DNA from: Verrucomicrobiales bacterium | Lineage (GTDB): Bacteria; Verrucomicrobiota; Verrucomicrobiia; Verrucomicrobiales; DEV007 | NCBI GenBank assembly: GCA_002726915.1 | Contig: PBSY01000007.1 | Coordinates: 71,698-135,697 of the forward strand | Direction: 5' to 3' | Length of the DNA stretch: 64,000 nt | In this document: positions 10,148-20,635 of the stretch, one piece after another | Layout of the letters: the number at the start of each line of letters is the position of its first letter | Position numbering within the stretch: the first letter of the stretch is position 1 | Notes under the pieces: generated by a model | What the model was told of the DNA's origin: nothing | Seen by the model: only the letters and a program-made list of their open reading frames with translations | Database searches by the model: none | Program-made: the position numbers and the translations under genes

Positions 10148-10900
10148 CTATTTGAAGGCTTCTTTCGTTGAGGCAACCGCGTAGTCCCGATTGAGCCTCG
10201 CGATAACATCAGCGCTGATCTCTTTCGGGCAAACGGCCTCACACTCATAATGGTTGGTGCAGTTACCAAAGCCTTCGGCGTCCATTTGACGAACCATCGC
10301 GAGAACGCGCTTGTCCTTCTCCGGCTGGCCCTGCGGAAGCAGGTTGAGGTGAGCTGCCTTCGCACCGACAAAAAGCATGGCACTGGCGTTTTTGCATGCC
10401 GCGACGCAAGCACCACAACCAATGCAGGCTGCGGCGTCGAAAGACGAGTCAGCGCTATCTTTGGAAATCGGCAGCGAGTTCGCATCCTGAGCGGATCCTG
10501 TTCTAACCGATATATATCCGCCCGCTGAAACAATTCGATCGAAGGCGGAACGGTCAACAACTAGATCACGTACTACCGGAAATGCTTTTCCTCGGAAGGG
10601 CTCAATCCAGATCGTATCACCGTCCTTGAATTTGCGCATGTGAACTTGGCAGGTCGTGATACCTTTTTCCTTGGAATGAGGCACCCCGTTAATAGTCAAC
10701 GAACACATTCCACATATTCCCTCGCGGCAATCATGGTCGAAGTGAATCGGTTCACCACCACGTTGTACGATCTGCTCGTTCACGATATCCAGCATCTCAA
10801 GGAAAGAAGCTTCGGCAGGAATACTATTCGCCTCGTAGGTTTCAATCGTTCCCGTATCGTTTGCGTGCTTCTGGCGCCATACCTTCAGTGTGAGATTCAT
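10148..10900 (-). CDS. sdhB: succinate dehydrogenase/fumarate reductase iron-sulfur subunit
   Basis: 2Fe-2S motif [10 protein letters not shown]...C and 4Fe-4S motifs [28 protein letters not shown]. Confidence 0.95.
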   Translation of the reverse strand: MNLTLKVWRQKHANDTGTIETYEANSIPAEASFLEMLDIVNEQIVQRGGEPIHFDHDCREGICGMCSLTINGVPHSKEKGITTCQVHMRKFKDGDTIWIEPFRGKAFPVVRDLVVDRSAFDRIVSAGGYISVRTGSAQDANSLPISKDSADSSFDAAACIGCGACVAACKNASAMLFVGAKAAHLNLLPQGQPEKDKRVLAMVRQMDAEGFGNCTNHYECEAVCPKEISADVIARLNRDYAVASTKEAFK

Positions 10901-10924
10901 GAAAATGGAATAATGAGTGTAACG

Positions 10925-12919
10925 CTACTTGTAGGAGCGCACTGATTGTTTGACGTTCTCAAAGATGAGTTCTTCCTTGTGAAGGTTAGGCGGAGAGTCA
11001 TCCCCTGTATACTCCCATGCAGCCACGTAGCTGAACTCTTCATCACGGCGCTTAGCCTCGCCCGGGTTTGTATATCCCGAGGTTACCGCATCATCCTTCT
11101 CTGTGAACTGGTATTCCTCACGGAAGTGGCCGCCACAACTTTCTTCCCGACTCAACGCATCGCGGCACATCAGTTCTCCAAACTCTAGAAAATCAGCAAC
11201 GCGACCAGCCTTTTCCAATTCAGCATTTAGGCTTTCACCTGTTCCGGGGATTTTCACGTTCTTCCAAAACTCTTCTCTAATCTTCGGGATTTTCTCAAGC
11301 GCCTCTTCAAGCCCTGCCTTGTCACGAGACATACCACACTTGTCCCAGACCAAGAGCCCTAGCTCGCGATGAAAACTGTCAACGGTTCGCTCTCCCCCTA
11401 TCGAAAGAAGCTTCTCAATGCGATCAGTTACCGCTTTTTCTGCCTCGTCGAATGCCTCGTTTTCGGTCGTCACGCTCCCGGGCACTTGATTCGCAAGATA
11501 GTTGGGAAGTGTAGCTGGGATAACAAAGTACCCATCAGCCAGGCCCTGCATGAGAGCGCTCGCTCCAAGTCGGTTGGCTCCGTGATCAGAAAAGTTAGCC
11601 TCACCAAGAACATGGAGACCAGGCAGGTTAGACATCAAGTTATAGTCCACCCAGAGACCGCCCATGGTGTAATGCACCGCAGGATATATCATCATCGGTT
11701 CCTTGTAGGGGTTGGAGCCCTGAATCTTCTCATACATCTGGAAAAGGTTGCCGTAGCGGGCACGAATGGTGTCTTCGCCAAGGCGGTCGATCGCGTCGCG
11801 GAAATCAAGAAACACTCCAAGTCCGGTAGAAGCGACACCCCGACCTTCGTCACAAACCTCCTTGGCGGACCGGGAGGAAATGTCGCGAGGAGCCAAATTT
11901 CCAAAACTTGGATATTTGCGTTCGAGGTAGTAGTCCCGATCTTCGTCGGGAATGTCTGCAGCGGTCTTAACGCCCTCGCGAATCGCGGCGGCATCTTCCG
12001 CTGAATTAGGGACCCAGATCCGCCCGTCGTTTCGCAGTGATTCCGACATTAAGGTCAATTTACTTTGGTAGTCCCCGCTCACCGGAATGCAGGTTGGGTG
12101 AATTTGAGTGTAACAAGGGTTGGCCATGTAGGCCCCTTTCTTATGAGCCCGATAGGCGGCCATGACGTTACATCCCATTGCATTGGTAGAGAGGAAGAAG
12201 ACGTTGCCATATCCCCCAGTGGCAAGGACGACGGTATCGGCAGCATGCCGCGAAATCTCGCCCGTAACCATGTCTCGAACGATGATACCTTTTGCATGAC
12301 CATCCACAACAACGAGGTCCATCATTTCGGTTCTCGAGTGCATCTCTACCCCTCCTTTCGCTACCTCCTTAGAAAGCGCTTGGTAGGCGCCAATCAGAAG
12401 CTGTTGACCAGTCTGCCCTCGAGCGTAGAAGGTCCGACTAACCTGAGCCCCACCGAAGGAACGGTTATCAAGAAGGCCACCGTATTCACGAGCGAAAGGA
12501 ACGCCTTGCGCCACGCACTGGTCAATGATGTTTCCACTCACCTCGGCGAGTCGATGCACATTAGCCTCGCGGGAACGGAAATCCCCCCCTTTTACGGTAT
12601 CGTAGAACAGACGATAAACCGAATCCCCATCGTTCTGATAGTTTTTGGCCGCGTTGATTCCTCCCTGCGCCGCGATCGAGTGCGCTCGCCGCGGACTATC
12701 TTGATAACAAAAACACTTCACTTGGTAACCAAGTTCGCTGAGCGTAGCCGCTGCTGCTCCGCCAGCGAGGCCGGATCCAACTACGATGATCGAATACTTC
12801 CGTTTATTCGCAGGATTGATCAGCTTTGAATTATTCTTATGGTTGATCCACTTTTCCGCGATCGGGCCGTCGGGGATAGCCGAATTGAATGTTTCGTTTG
12901 AAGATCCGTTAGCTGCCAT
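10925..12919 (-). CDS. sdhA: succinate dehydrogenase/fumarate reductase flavoprotein subunit
   Basis: 664 aa; FAD-binding [72 protein letters not shown]. Confidence 0.96.
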   Translation of the reverse strand: MAANGSSNETFNSAIPDGPIAEKWINHKNNSKLINPANKRKYSIIVVGSGLAGGAAAATLSELGYQVKCFCYQDSPRRAHSIAAQGGINAAKNYQNDGDSVYRLFYDTVKGGDFRSREANVHRLAEVSGNIIDQCVAQGVPFAREYGGLLDNRSFGGAQVSRTFYARGQTGQQLLIGAYQALSKEVAKGGVEMHSRTEMMDLVVVDGHAKGIIVRDMVTGEISRHAADTVVLATGGYGNVFFLSTNAMGCNVMAAYRAHKKGAYMANPCYTQIHPTCIPVSGDYQSKLTLMSESLRNDGRIWVPNSAEDAAAIREGVKTAADIPDEDRDYYLERKYPSFGNLAPRDISSRSAKEVCDEGRGVASTGLGVFLDFRDAIDRLGEDTIRARYGNLFQMYEKIQGSNPYKEPMMIYPAVHYTMGGLWVDYNLMSNLPGLHVLGEANFSDHGANRLGASALMQGLADGYFVIPATLPNYLANQVPGSVTTENEAFDEAEKAVTDRIEKLLSIGGERTVDSFHRELGLLVWDKCGMSRDKAGLEEALEKIPKIREEFWKNVKIPGTGESLNAELEKAGRVADFLEFGELMCRDALSREESCGGHFREEYQFTEKDDAVTSGYTNPGEAKRRDEEFSYVAAWEYTGDDSPPNLHKEELIFENVKQSVRSYK

Positions 12920-12960
12920 TGGGGAGGTATGAATACGGTTAAAAATTGGTAAGACGAGAA

Positions 12961-13737
12961 CTAGCGTTTTTCTTCGGTGACATCGGCAATGTCAGTCACA
13001 GGCGTTTCCATTTCATCACTACCGAAACCTGCCACTGAGGCTGCGAGCGGAATGGAGAGAAATCCGAGCCAAAGAGCTACCGATACAGCAAGCCCAAGCC
13101 TGTTAATTGCTTCACTACTTTTACGACTGCGCCACCCTAGGGTTTGAAAGATAGAAGCTATGCCATGAGAGAGATGTGAGCACAGTAGTGAGATACCGAC
13201 AAAGTAAAAAAGGACGACTAACGGTTTCTGGAATCCAACAATCACCATGCCCCAAACATCGTGTCTCCCTGACGACTCCTTCATCCCTGCAAGCTCTGGA
13301 TCGACCCTTACTGTGAAGTGGAAGATGTGGAACACGACAAAAGCAAGAACAGTAAGGCCGCTCCAAATCATCACTCGGGAACTTTTCGAAGCGACGTTGG
13401 TTGCCTCATTTTGGTAATTCTCAACTTTGGCGGCTCGGTTCTGTTTCGTGAGAGCGATAGTCGCCACAATGTGCATGACGAAAGCCACGACCAATACCCC
13501 TCGAAAAATCCAAATGCCTGCTCCGTGGAGAAAGTGATGCAGAAAGTAGGCGTAGTCGTTCATCGCCTCGCGTCCCGCAAAAATCAGCATATTACCTCCA
13601 ACGTGGGCGATTAAGAAGCCGACAAGAACAACGCCCGTAATGGCCACGATTAGCTTTTTCCCAATCGAAGACTGCCAAAATCGGATAATAGCGTTCGTAA
13701 GGGCGTTCATTTGCGGTCTCTTTAAGCAATACGCCAC
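12961..13737 (-). CDS. sdhC: succinate dehydrogenase cytochrome b subunit
   Basis: 258 aa with five hydrophobic segments, conserved His residues, MTGVVL-like start ([24 protein letters not shown]); first gene of sdhCAB. Confidence 0.9.
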   Translation of the reverse strand: MAYCLKRPQMNALTNAIIRFWQSSIGKKLIVAITGVVLVGFLIAHVGGNMLIFAGREAMNDYAYFLHHFLHGAGIWIFRGVLVVAFVMHIVATIALTKQNRAAKVENYQNEATNVASKSSRVMIWSGLTVLAFVVFHIFHFTVRVDPELAGMKESSGRHDVWGMVIVGFQKPLVVLFYFVGISLLCSHLSHGIASIFQTLGWRSRKSSEAINRLGLAVSVALWLGFLSIPLAASVAGFGSDEMETPVTDIADVTEEKR

Positions 13738-13893
13738 GCATTTGCAAGGAGATGGGGTATAAAACCTAGAAAAATTTGCTCTTTCTTGTCATATGACCCT
13801 TTTGTCGCCCTGGTACTCATTTCCCGATACCATCCTGCCCAAAATCTGTTTGCAAAAAGCGACTGCCCTCCGTTAGCATGCCGGAACTGCCCC

Positions 13894-15660
13894 ATGTCTT
13901 GTCTTTTTCGCCTTTTCGCCGCGCTATTAGCGCTTTTTCCAGCCTTAGCTACCGCACAGGGAAATTCCTCTGGCTTGGCGAGTCGGATTGATGGCGCTCT
14001 TGAGGGAGTCTCAGACGTCGCTGCTAATTTCGTTTTTGGTGGCCCGACCATAACAGAAGGGGTTACGCTTCCAATCATCCTCGTGATCCTCGGATCGACC
14101 GCAGTCTTCCTGACGGTTTACTTCAAATTCATCAATCTTCGAGGCTTCGGGATCGCCTTCCGCACTGTTCGAGGGAAATACACCGACAAGGATGCGCCAG
14201 GTCAGATCACTCATTTTCAGGCACTTAGCGCTGCTCTTTCCGCAACGGTCGGACTCGGCAATATCGCCGGTGTCGCCGTCGCCGTTGGTATCGGAGGGCC
14301 CGGGGCAACCTTTTGGATGATCATTATGGGTCTTTGCGGTATGACGACCAAATTTGCTGAGTGCACGCTTGGCGTAAAATACCGCCGTATCCAGAAAGAT
14401 GGCACGGTCAGGGGTGGCGCCATGTATTACCTTCGGGACGGCTTCAAGGAGATCGGAATGGGTCGTTTTGGCGGGTTTCTTGCAATTCTTTTTGCCATTT
14501 TCGTACTGGGTGGCGCGTTTGGAGCCGGAAACATGTTCCAAGCCAACCAGGCATTCTCGCAGTTCCATGGCCAGTTCATGGGCGACATGTCCATTGATAC
14601 CGCAAAGCTTGTCTTCGGTTGTATTCTTGCGGGGATCGTCGCTGCCGTAATTCTCGGAGGAATCGTCCGCATCGCCCATGTAACCGCTTTTCTCGTCCCT
14701 TTCATGTGTGGCGCCTACGTTCTCGCGGCACTCTTCATCATTGTTTCAAATATCGGAGAATTGGGTAGTGCCTTCGGCGTCATTTTCTCTTCAGCCTTCA
14801 GCACCAGCGCTGTCACCGGAGGTTTGATCGGAGTTCTCATTCAGGGAATTAAGCGGGCGGCCTTTTCCAATGAGGCCGGCCTCGGTTCTGCGCCCATTGC
14901 CCACGCTGCTGTCAAAACAAATAAGCCAGCCAGTGAAGGCTTTGTTGCCTTACTGGAACCCTTTGTCGATACCGTCGTGGTCTGCACGATGACCGCCCTT
15001 GTCATCGTCATTACAGGAACTTGGCAAGTCAGTGCAGAGGTCTCCAGTAAGGCGGGCATTGCCATGGTGGTCGCGCCGGGTGCATCGGAAGTGGTTCAAC
15101 AACTCGATAACGGGCAGTATATCCATGTCAAAGGAACTGAGGATTTTGAAAAGCCTGCGACGAACGGAAAAGAGGCAGAAGTTGTCAACTACACTGAGGT
15201 GATTGGTCTCGTTTCCCCGGAGTTTAAGAATTCCACCAAAAAAACCGGTTGGGTCGAATCGTCAGCCATCGCCGACCGCAAAGGGGTTCCCATGACCTCC
15301 CTCGCTTTTGGTTCTAAGATCTCTTGGTTCCCGAAAGTTCTAACGATCGCCGTTGTCCTCTTCGCCTTCTCAACCATGATCTCATGGTCTTATTATGGCG
15401 AGCAGGGAATTATCTATCTCTTCAGCAAGTTCGGGGACAATGTCAAAATCCCCGTCATCATCTATAAGGTAGTCTTCTGCCTTCTCGTCATCGTGGGCTC
15501 TTCTGCTTCTCTGAGTAGCGTCATCAACCTTTCTGACGCCATGATTTTTGCGATGGTTGCCCCCAACCTAATCGGGCTCTATTTCCTCCTGCCGGTGATC
15601 AAGAAAGAAGCCAATGACTACCTTGAGCACGTTAAGAGGATCGACAACGGCGAAAACTGA
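13894..15660 (+). CDS. sodium:alanine symporter family (AGCS) transporter with a soluble insert
   Basis: GLGNIAGVAVAVGIGGPGATFWMIIMGLCGMTTKFAECTLGVKYR, FSNEAGLGSAPIAHAA. Signal-peptide-like N-terminus from MSCLFRLFAALLALFPALATAQ. Confidence 0.93.
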   Translation: MSCLFRLFAALLALFPALATAQGNSSGLASRIDGALEGVSDVAANFVFGGPTITEGVTLPIILVILGSTAVFLTVYFKFINLRGFGIAFRTVRGKYTDKDAPGQITHFQALSAALSATVGLGNIAGVAVAVGIGGPGATFWMIIMGLCGMTTKFAECTLGVKYRRIQKDGTVRGGAMYYLRDGFKEIGMGRFGGFLAILFAIFVLGGAFGAGNMFQANQAFSQFHGQFMGDMSIDTAKLVFGCILAGIVAAVILGGIVRIAHVTAFLVPFMCGAYVLAALFIIVSNIGELGSAFGVIFSSAFSTSAVTGGLIGVLIQGIKRAAFSNEAGLGSAPIAHAAVKTNKPASEGFVALLEPFVDTVVVCTMTALVIVITGTWQVSAEVSSKAGIAMVVAPGASEVVQQLDNGQYIHVKGTEDFEKPATNGKEAEVVNYTEVIGLVSPEFKNSTKKTGWVESSAIADRKGVPMTSLAFGSKISWFPKVLTIAVVLFAFSTMISWSYYGEQGIIYLFSKFGDNVKIPVIIYKVVFCLLVIVGSSASLSSVINLSDAMIFAMVAPNLIGLYFLLPVIKKEANDYLEHVKRIDNGEN

Positions 15661-15698
15661 TGCCCACTGACCGGTTGTAGCTCCGTGGGGAATTTTTT

Positions 15699-17087
15699 CT
15701 ACGCGAGAATATCTTCAACGACATGACCGTGAACGTCGGTCAGGCGAAAGTCCCGCCCTGCGTATCGATAGGTCAACTGCTTGTGATCGAGACCTAGCAA
15801 ATGAAGAAGGGTAGCGTGAAGGTCATGCATGTGGACCTTATTTTCCATAGCTTGAAACCCAAATTCGTCTGTAGAACCGTGCGCAAAGCCTGGCTTCACC
15901 CCTCCTCCAGCCAACCACGTTGTGAACCCGCGGGGGTTGTGATCGCGGCCTAGCTTATTTTGGGTGAATGGCGTGCGGCCAAATTCCGATCCCCACCATA
16001 CCAAAGTATCTTCCAGCAAACCCCTTTGTTTTAAATCAGTGAGCAACCCAGCAATGGGCCGATCGACTTGGCCCGCGAGGGGCTCATGCTTCGGCATGTT
16101 ATTGTGTTGGTCCCACACGGGCGTCGATTTATTATCGCAATGGCTCACTTGGATAAAGCGGACCCCGGATTCAGCCAACTGACGTGCCGCTAAGCATTGG
16201 CGCCCGAAACCATCTGTATCGTCATCGCCAATTCCGTAGAGTTCCTGCGTCTGCCGTGATTCTTTGTCAATATTGATAAGATCAGCAGCGTGCGTCTGCA
16301 TTCGCCAGGCGAGTTCGTGTGAGGCGATCATACCATCAACCAGCCCTTGTTCTGAATTGCCCCGCTGAACTTGATTTAACCGTTTAAGAAACTCATACTC
16401 CCGTTTGGATTCGGCTGGACTTACCGGACTCACCAAGTTGCGGATCTCTGGCTTAGCATTCGGGTTACCGGCCTGTCCCAGCACGGTGCCTTGTGTCGAC
16501 GCTGGAAGAAAGGCGTTCCCCCAGTTCCGCGGACCTCCTTTGTTGGCTGGAGGATTCACAGTAACAAACGCCGGTAGGTTCGAATTACCTGAACCAAGAC
16601 CGTAACTAATCCAGGCCCCCACTGAAGGGCGAACCAAATTGGTAGCACCCGTATGCAAAAAGAGAGTTGCCGGCCCATGAGCCACGCCCTCCGTGTGCAT
16701 CGAGTGGATGAAGCAAAGATCATCGACGTGCTTGGCCACTTCCGGAAACAGGCTGGAAGACCACCGCCCGCATTCACCATACTGCTTAAACTCCCAGAAG
16801 GACTTCATTAGCTCGCGCTCCTCATTCTGACGAGTCCGTGGCACCCAGAAATTCGCTTTCTTCTGATGGCCTCTGGTTAGTTCCGGCTTGTAATCGTAGG
16901 TATCTACCTGACTCGGACCTCCCTGCATAAAAAGGAAGATAATCCGCTTGGCTCGTGGCACGATGACTGGGCTCTGATTTGCAAAAGAAGAGAGCGCTAG
17001 CCCACCAAATCCGCATGCCGCACTCTTGAGGAGCGCTCGACGGCTGGGAGCGGAATCAAATGGAGAATCAACTAGGGCAGGACTCAT
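15699..17087 (-). CDS. DUF1501 family protein
   Basis: Tat-like N-terminus SRRALLKSAACGFGGLALSS, IFLFMQGGPSQVDTYDYKP, WWGSEFGRTPFTQNKLGRDHNPRGFTTWLAGGGVKPG. Confidence 0.93.
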   Translation of the reverse strand: MSPALVDSPFDSAPSRRALLKSAACGFGGLALSSFANQSPVIVPRAKRIIFLFMQGGPSQVDTYDYKPELTRGHQKKANFWVPRTRQNEERELMKSFWEFKQYGECGRWSSSLFPEVAKHVDDLCFIHSMHTEGVAHGPATLFLHTGATNLVRPSVGAWISYGLGSGNSNLPAFVTVNPPANKGGPRNWGNAFLPASTQGTVLGQAGNPNAKPEIRNLVSPVSPAESKREYEFLKRLNQVQRGNSEQGLVDGMIASHELAWRMQTHAADLINIDKESRQTQELYGIGDDDTDGFGRQCLAARQLAESGVRFIQVSHCDNKSTPVWDQHNNMPKHEPLAGQVDRPIAGLLTDLKQRGLLEDTLVWWGSEFGRTPFTQNKLGRDHNPRGFTTWLAGGGVKPGFAHGSTDEFGFQAMENKVHMHDLHATLLHLLGLDHKQLTYRYAGRDFRLTDVHGHVVEDILA

Positions 17088-17113
17088 TACTATTCGCGTG
17101 GTTGTATCACAAA

Positions 17114-19963
17114 TTACCTCAAATATCGAAAGTCTACCGAGCCGAACAGTATTCGTTGCAGGCCAGCCCAAGCTTCGGTGTCACCTACCTGCGTGTCGCT
17201 GATGAATCCGCGCGCAAGGTCAAGTTCCTCTGCGGAAGGGAGTCTCCCGAGTGTTCGGCGGAAGGCTAACTCAATACGCTCTTCTCTCGTCTCGGCCCTA
17301 AGCCGAAGCAATTCGCTGGCTGCCTCGATGGATCGATCATGGACAAATTGGCTGTTAGTCAGGAAAAGCATCTGAGTTGGAATGTTACTTTCGGTGCGCT
17401 TCCCTATCGTAAAATTAGGATTGGCAAAATCAAAGACACTGAACATCTCGTAGCTGGAATTCCTAAAGACGGGAACGTAAACGCTGCGTTTCATGGTCGT
17501 GAATTCATAGCCAAATTCACTCTTGAACCCTTTTGGCAAGGAAGGCCCTCCCGAATTGCCGTCGAGCGCCCCGGAAAGGGTCAACATAGCATCACGAAGC
17601 GACTCCGCGTCGAGTGATCTGAGATGGGCGCGAGAATAAAAGGAGTTCTCCGGGTCCATCGTCTCAACCGACTTCGTGGCCACTTTGGTGGATCGGGAAT
17701 AGACATCCGAAAACATGATTTCTCGCACGAGAGCTTTAGTAGACCAACCAGATTCTATCAAACGTCCTGCAAGGTAGTCGAGCAATTCGGGGTGAGTTGG
17801 CGCAATTCCCGTCGTGCCGAAGTTGTCAGGAGAAGCGACAAGACCCTCACCCATTAGTTTTAACCAGATGCGATTTGCCAGCACGCGGGCCGTCAACGGA
17901 TGCTGATCGCTCGTAAGCCATTCGGCCAACTCCAATCTTCCACTGGATGACTCTGATATATCAACCTCATCCAAGCTCGCGACTTCGAGGAAGCCTCGCG
18001 GAGCAACTTCTCCCCTACTCGCTTCTACCCCACGGATGCGTATCTCGGTGTCCCCTATCTTATCGGTCGGATGGTCGACCACGCTCATCGCTTGCGGAAT
18101 ATTGGGGGCATTCCTCTCAAGATTCTTAAGTTTCGCTTCTGCTTTGGCCAACGCCTTCTCCAAATTGAGAATACGCGGATTATCAGTGGTGCCCTCCTTG
18201 CTCTCCCGATTCTGTTTTAGTTCAAGCGGGAGCCACTGAATCGCATCGGCTATCGCAACGCCGTCATCGTGAAGGTTTGATATTTCAATGGAGGACTCAT
18301 CCCCGGCTTCAATATCGAAGACCCCGATAGCCTGAAACAAACCATCGTATTCAGGCGTTAGTTTTTGGTTGATCTGATAACCTTCCGCGACAGATCCAAC
18401 GTTCACCATCACCTGAACAATCGGGCTACGATTGCTGGAAGCTGAATAGGAAACCCGGAGTTCATAGCGCCCCGCTGCTTCAAAAACGTGCTCGTAACGG
18501 ACCGACTTTTCTCCCTGCCCTGCATTGAGGTCATGGACGTATCCCGCGTCAATAAAACGAGGCGCTGAGCTGGATGACTTCCACTCACCAACTTTCACCG
18601 CCTCTTCGTCGTCAATCACGATACCCGGGAGAAGCGTGGACGCGACTTTCTTAGATTTCTTGCCAGCACCGCGCCCGAAGGAGGCCAACTCCGTTTTGAA
18701 GGCCACCACCTCGGCATCGGCTGCCGCTTTCTCTTTTTCGTAGTCTTCAATGGCCCGTTTTGCCTCCTTAGTGGGCGGAACTGGTTCGAGATGCCAGGCT
18801 GACACATTGGAGTGTTTCACCGATCTTGTGCTGAGGAAGATCCCAGCTAGCGAATAATAGTCTTTGGTCGGGATTGGATCAAACTTATGGTCGTGACAAC
18901 GCGAACAGGCGATGGTCTGCCCCATAAAAGCACGACCGATTGTGTCAACCTGCTCATCAATGATCTCGAAATCGAGCTCCGCCTTGTTCTGGTTCTCGTA
19001 ATTGTTTGGACCCATCACGAGGAATCCAGTCGCGATTAGGTTCTCAGAACGCTCCTTCTGAGTCTCGTATGGCAACAAGTCACCGGCGATGTGAGCCTTG
19101 ATCAGTTCGTCAAGAGGGCGGTCTGTGGCAAAGGAGTCGATCACGTAGTCACGAAACCTCCAGGCATCCGGAAAAGGCAGGGCACGACCTCCTCCACTGG
19201 AATCCGCATAACGCACGATATCGAGCCAGTGCCGGCCCCATCGCTCTCCAAACGCATTAGAAGCCAGCCACTGCTCCACAAACGCCTCCCAATTCTCTTC
19301 GCTAGGATCAAGCTCAAAGTGGAGCTGCTCCTCTACTGTTGGAATGAAACCGGTCAAATCAACCCGAGCCCGCCGCAGTCGCCGCTGAGGACTCGCCGCA
19401 GGGGAAGCTTCGAGACCTTCAGTTTCGAGCCTCGCATTGATGAAATCGTCGATCGAATCCCGTTTGCCAAAATCGGTTTGTCGCGGGCGAAAAGACCAAA
19501 ATTTCCGCCCTTCCTCAACCGTCATACCTCCGTCTTCGCCTCCCATTCCGCGCTCGCGCGGATCAGGAGTCCCCATCGCGATCCACTTTTCAAAATCGGC
19601 CACCACTGAGTTTGGCAACTTGCTCTTAGGAGGCATCTCCAGATCAGGATCCTCGTAGCGGATCGTCTCGATTAGCAGACTACCCTCAACATCGCCTGGA
19701 ATCACGGCCGGGCCGGAATCACCACCAACTTCCCAACCCGCCTTACGATCGAGCCAAAGACCGCCCTTTTTAGTGCCTTCCGCTTCAGAATGGCACTCAT
19801 AACAATGCGCGACCAAGGCCGGCCGAATTTTTGACTCAAAAAAGGCCATCCCAACATCGGACCCCAAAGCTGGGGTTTTCGCGATCAGGGCAAGGAAATA
19901 GAAAACGATGATGTTTGGGGAACCCATCGACAAAAGTTTACTAACTCGCGCCGCCTCAGACAA
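17114..19963 (-). CDS. PSCyt1/DUF1549/DUF1553 domain protein with a golvesin-like insert
   Basis: N-terminal CYECHSEAEGTKKGGLWLD, VDLTGFIPT, IACSRCHDHKFDPIPTKDYYSLAGIF, ANRIWLKLMGEGLV; 949 aa, directly upstream of the DUF1501 gene. Confidence 0.93.
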   Translation of the reverse strand: MSEAARVSKLLSMGSPNIIVFYFLALIAKTPALGSDVGMAFFESKIRPALVAHCYECHSEAEGTKKGGLWLDRKAGWEVGGDSGPAVIPGDVEGSLLIETIRYEDPDLEMPPKSKLPNSVVADFEKWIAMGTPDPRERGMGGEDGGMTVEEGRKFWSFRPRQTDFGKRDSIDDFINARLETEGLEASPAASPQRRLRRARVDLTGFIPTVEEQLHFELDPSEENWEAFVEQWLASNAFGERWGRHWLDIVRYADSSGGGRALPFPDAWRFRDYVIDSFATDRPLDELIKAHIAGDLLPYETQKERSENLIATGFLVMGPNNYENQNKAELDFEIIDEQVDTIGRAFMGQTIACSRCHDHKFDPIPTKDYYSLAGIFLSTRSVKHSNVSAWHLEPVPPTKEAKRAIEDYEKEKAAADAEVVAFKTELASFGRGAGKKSKKVASTLLPGIVIDDEEAVKVGEWKSSSSAPRFIDAGYVHDLNAGQGEKSVRYEHVFEAAGRYELRVSYSASSNRSPIVQVMVNVGSVAEGYQINQKLTPEYDGLFQAIGVFDIEAGDESSIEISNLHDDGVAIADAIQWLPLELKQNRESKEGTTDNPRILNLEKALAKAEAKLKNLERNAPNIPQAMSVVDHPTDKIGDTEIRIRGVEASRGEVAPRGFLEVASLDEVDISESSSGRLELAEWLTSDQHPLTARVLANRIWLKLMGEGLVASPDNFGTTGIAPTHPELLDYLAGRLIESGWSTKALVREIMFSDVYSRSTKVATKSVETMDPENSFYSRAHLRSLDAESLRDAMLTLSGALDGNSGGPSLPKGFKSEFGYEFTTMKRSVYVPVFRNSSYEMFSVFDFANPNFTIGKRTESNIPTQMLFLTNSQFVHDRSIEAASELLRLRAETREERIELAFRRTLGRLPSAEELDLARGFISDTQVGDTEAWAGLQRILFGSVDFRYLR

Positions 19964-20082
19964 CAGCGTTTTCGCGTATGAGCTTTAGACTAAGTGGGCC
20001 ACCCTAGATCATTCGTCACAAGCCCCAATGGCAACATCGTGACTGGCAGAGTTGGCACTTTGCGCCATATTTGTGCGTTTTT

Positions 20083-20619
20083 ATGCACAAGGCGCTCCTC
20101 CGATCTCTCCGACAGGATCTGCATACCGTCCTAGAGTATCGCCGCGAACACGGGTTGCGGGAGTTGCTGATGTGGCTGCCGACGAAAAAAGCACCGGGCG
20201 CCGTTCAATTCGTGAAATACGTCGTTTCAGGTGGAATCTCCACGGTGGTCCAACTCGCCATTTTCATTTGGCTCTCTCACAGCTTGTTTCCGGCACACGA
20301 TTACCTTAACGGGCCGCCCCTTTCAGGTGAGGTGAAGGAGAAAAATGCCATCATCAGCAACCTGATCGCGTTCCCCTTTTCTAACCTCTGCGCCTACTTT
20401 TTGAATATTTTATTTGTATTCACTCCGGGCCGCCACTCGAAATGGTTTGAGTTCACCCTCTTTACCGGCATCTCGCTTGCCAGCTTCAGTTTAGGCCTAT
20501 TGGGAGGGCCCCTCCTGATATCAGCCGGTCTGGATCCGTGGGCAGCTCAGTTCGGGTTTATGATCACGTCGGCGCTGGTGAACTTCGCCTGCCGAAAATT
20601 TCTCGTCTTCCAGAAATAA
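20083..20619 (+). CDS. GtrA-like family membrane protein
   Basis: VQFVKYVVSGGISTVVQLAIFIWL, ISNLIAFPFSNLCAYFLNILFVFTPGRHSKWFEF, LVNFACRKFLVFQK. Confidence 0.8.
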   Translation: MHKALLRSLRQDLHTVLEYRREHGLRELLMWLPTKKAPGAVQFVKYVVSGGISTVVQLAIFIWLSHSLFPAHDYLNGPPLSGEVKEKNAIISNLIAFPFSNLCAYFLNILFVFTPGRHSKWFEFTLFTGISLASFSLGLLGGPLLISAGLDPWAAQFGFMITSALVNFACRKFLVFQK

Positions 20620-20635
20620 AGTTAACTGGGGCAGG

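Noticed and set aside
11369-12829. Long plus-strand ORFs 11369..12004 and 12065..12829
   Set aside because: Antisense shadows of sdhA, which has strong motifs throughout; the translations look like no known family.
14011-14705. Minus-strand ORFs 14011..14679 and 14427..14705
   Set aside because: Antisense to the AGCS transporter core, which is well supported.
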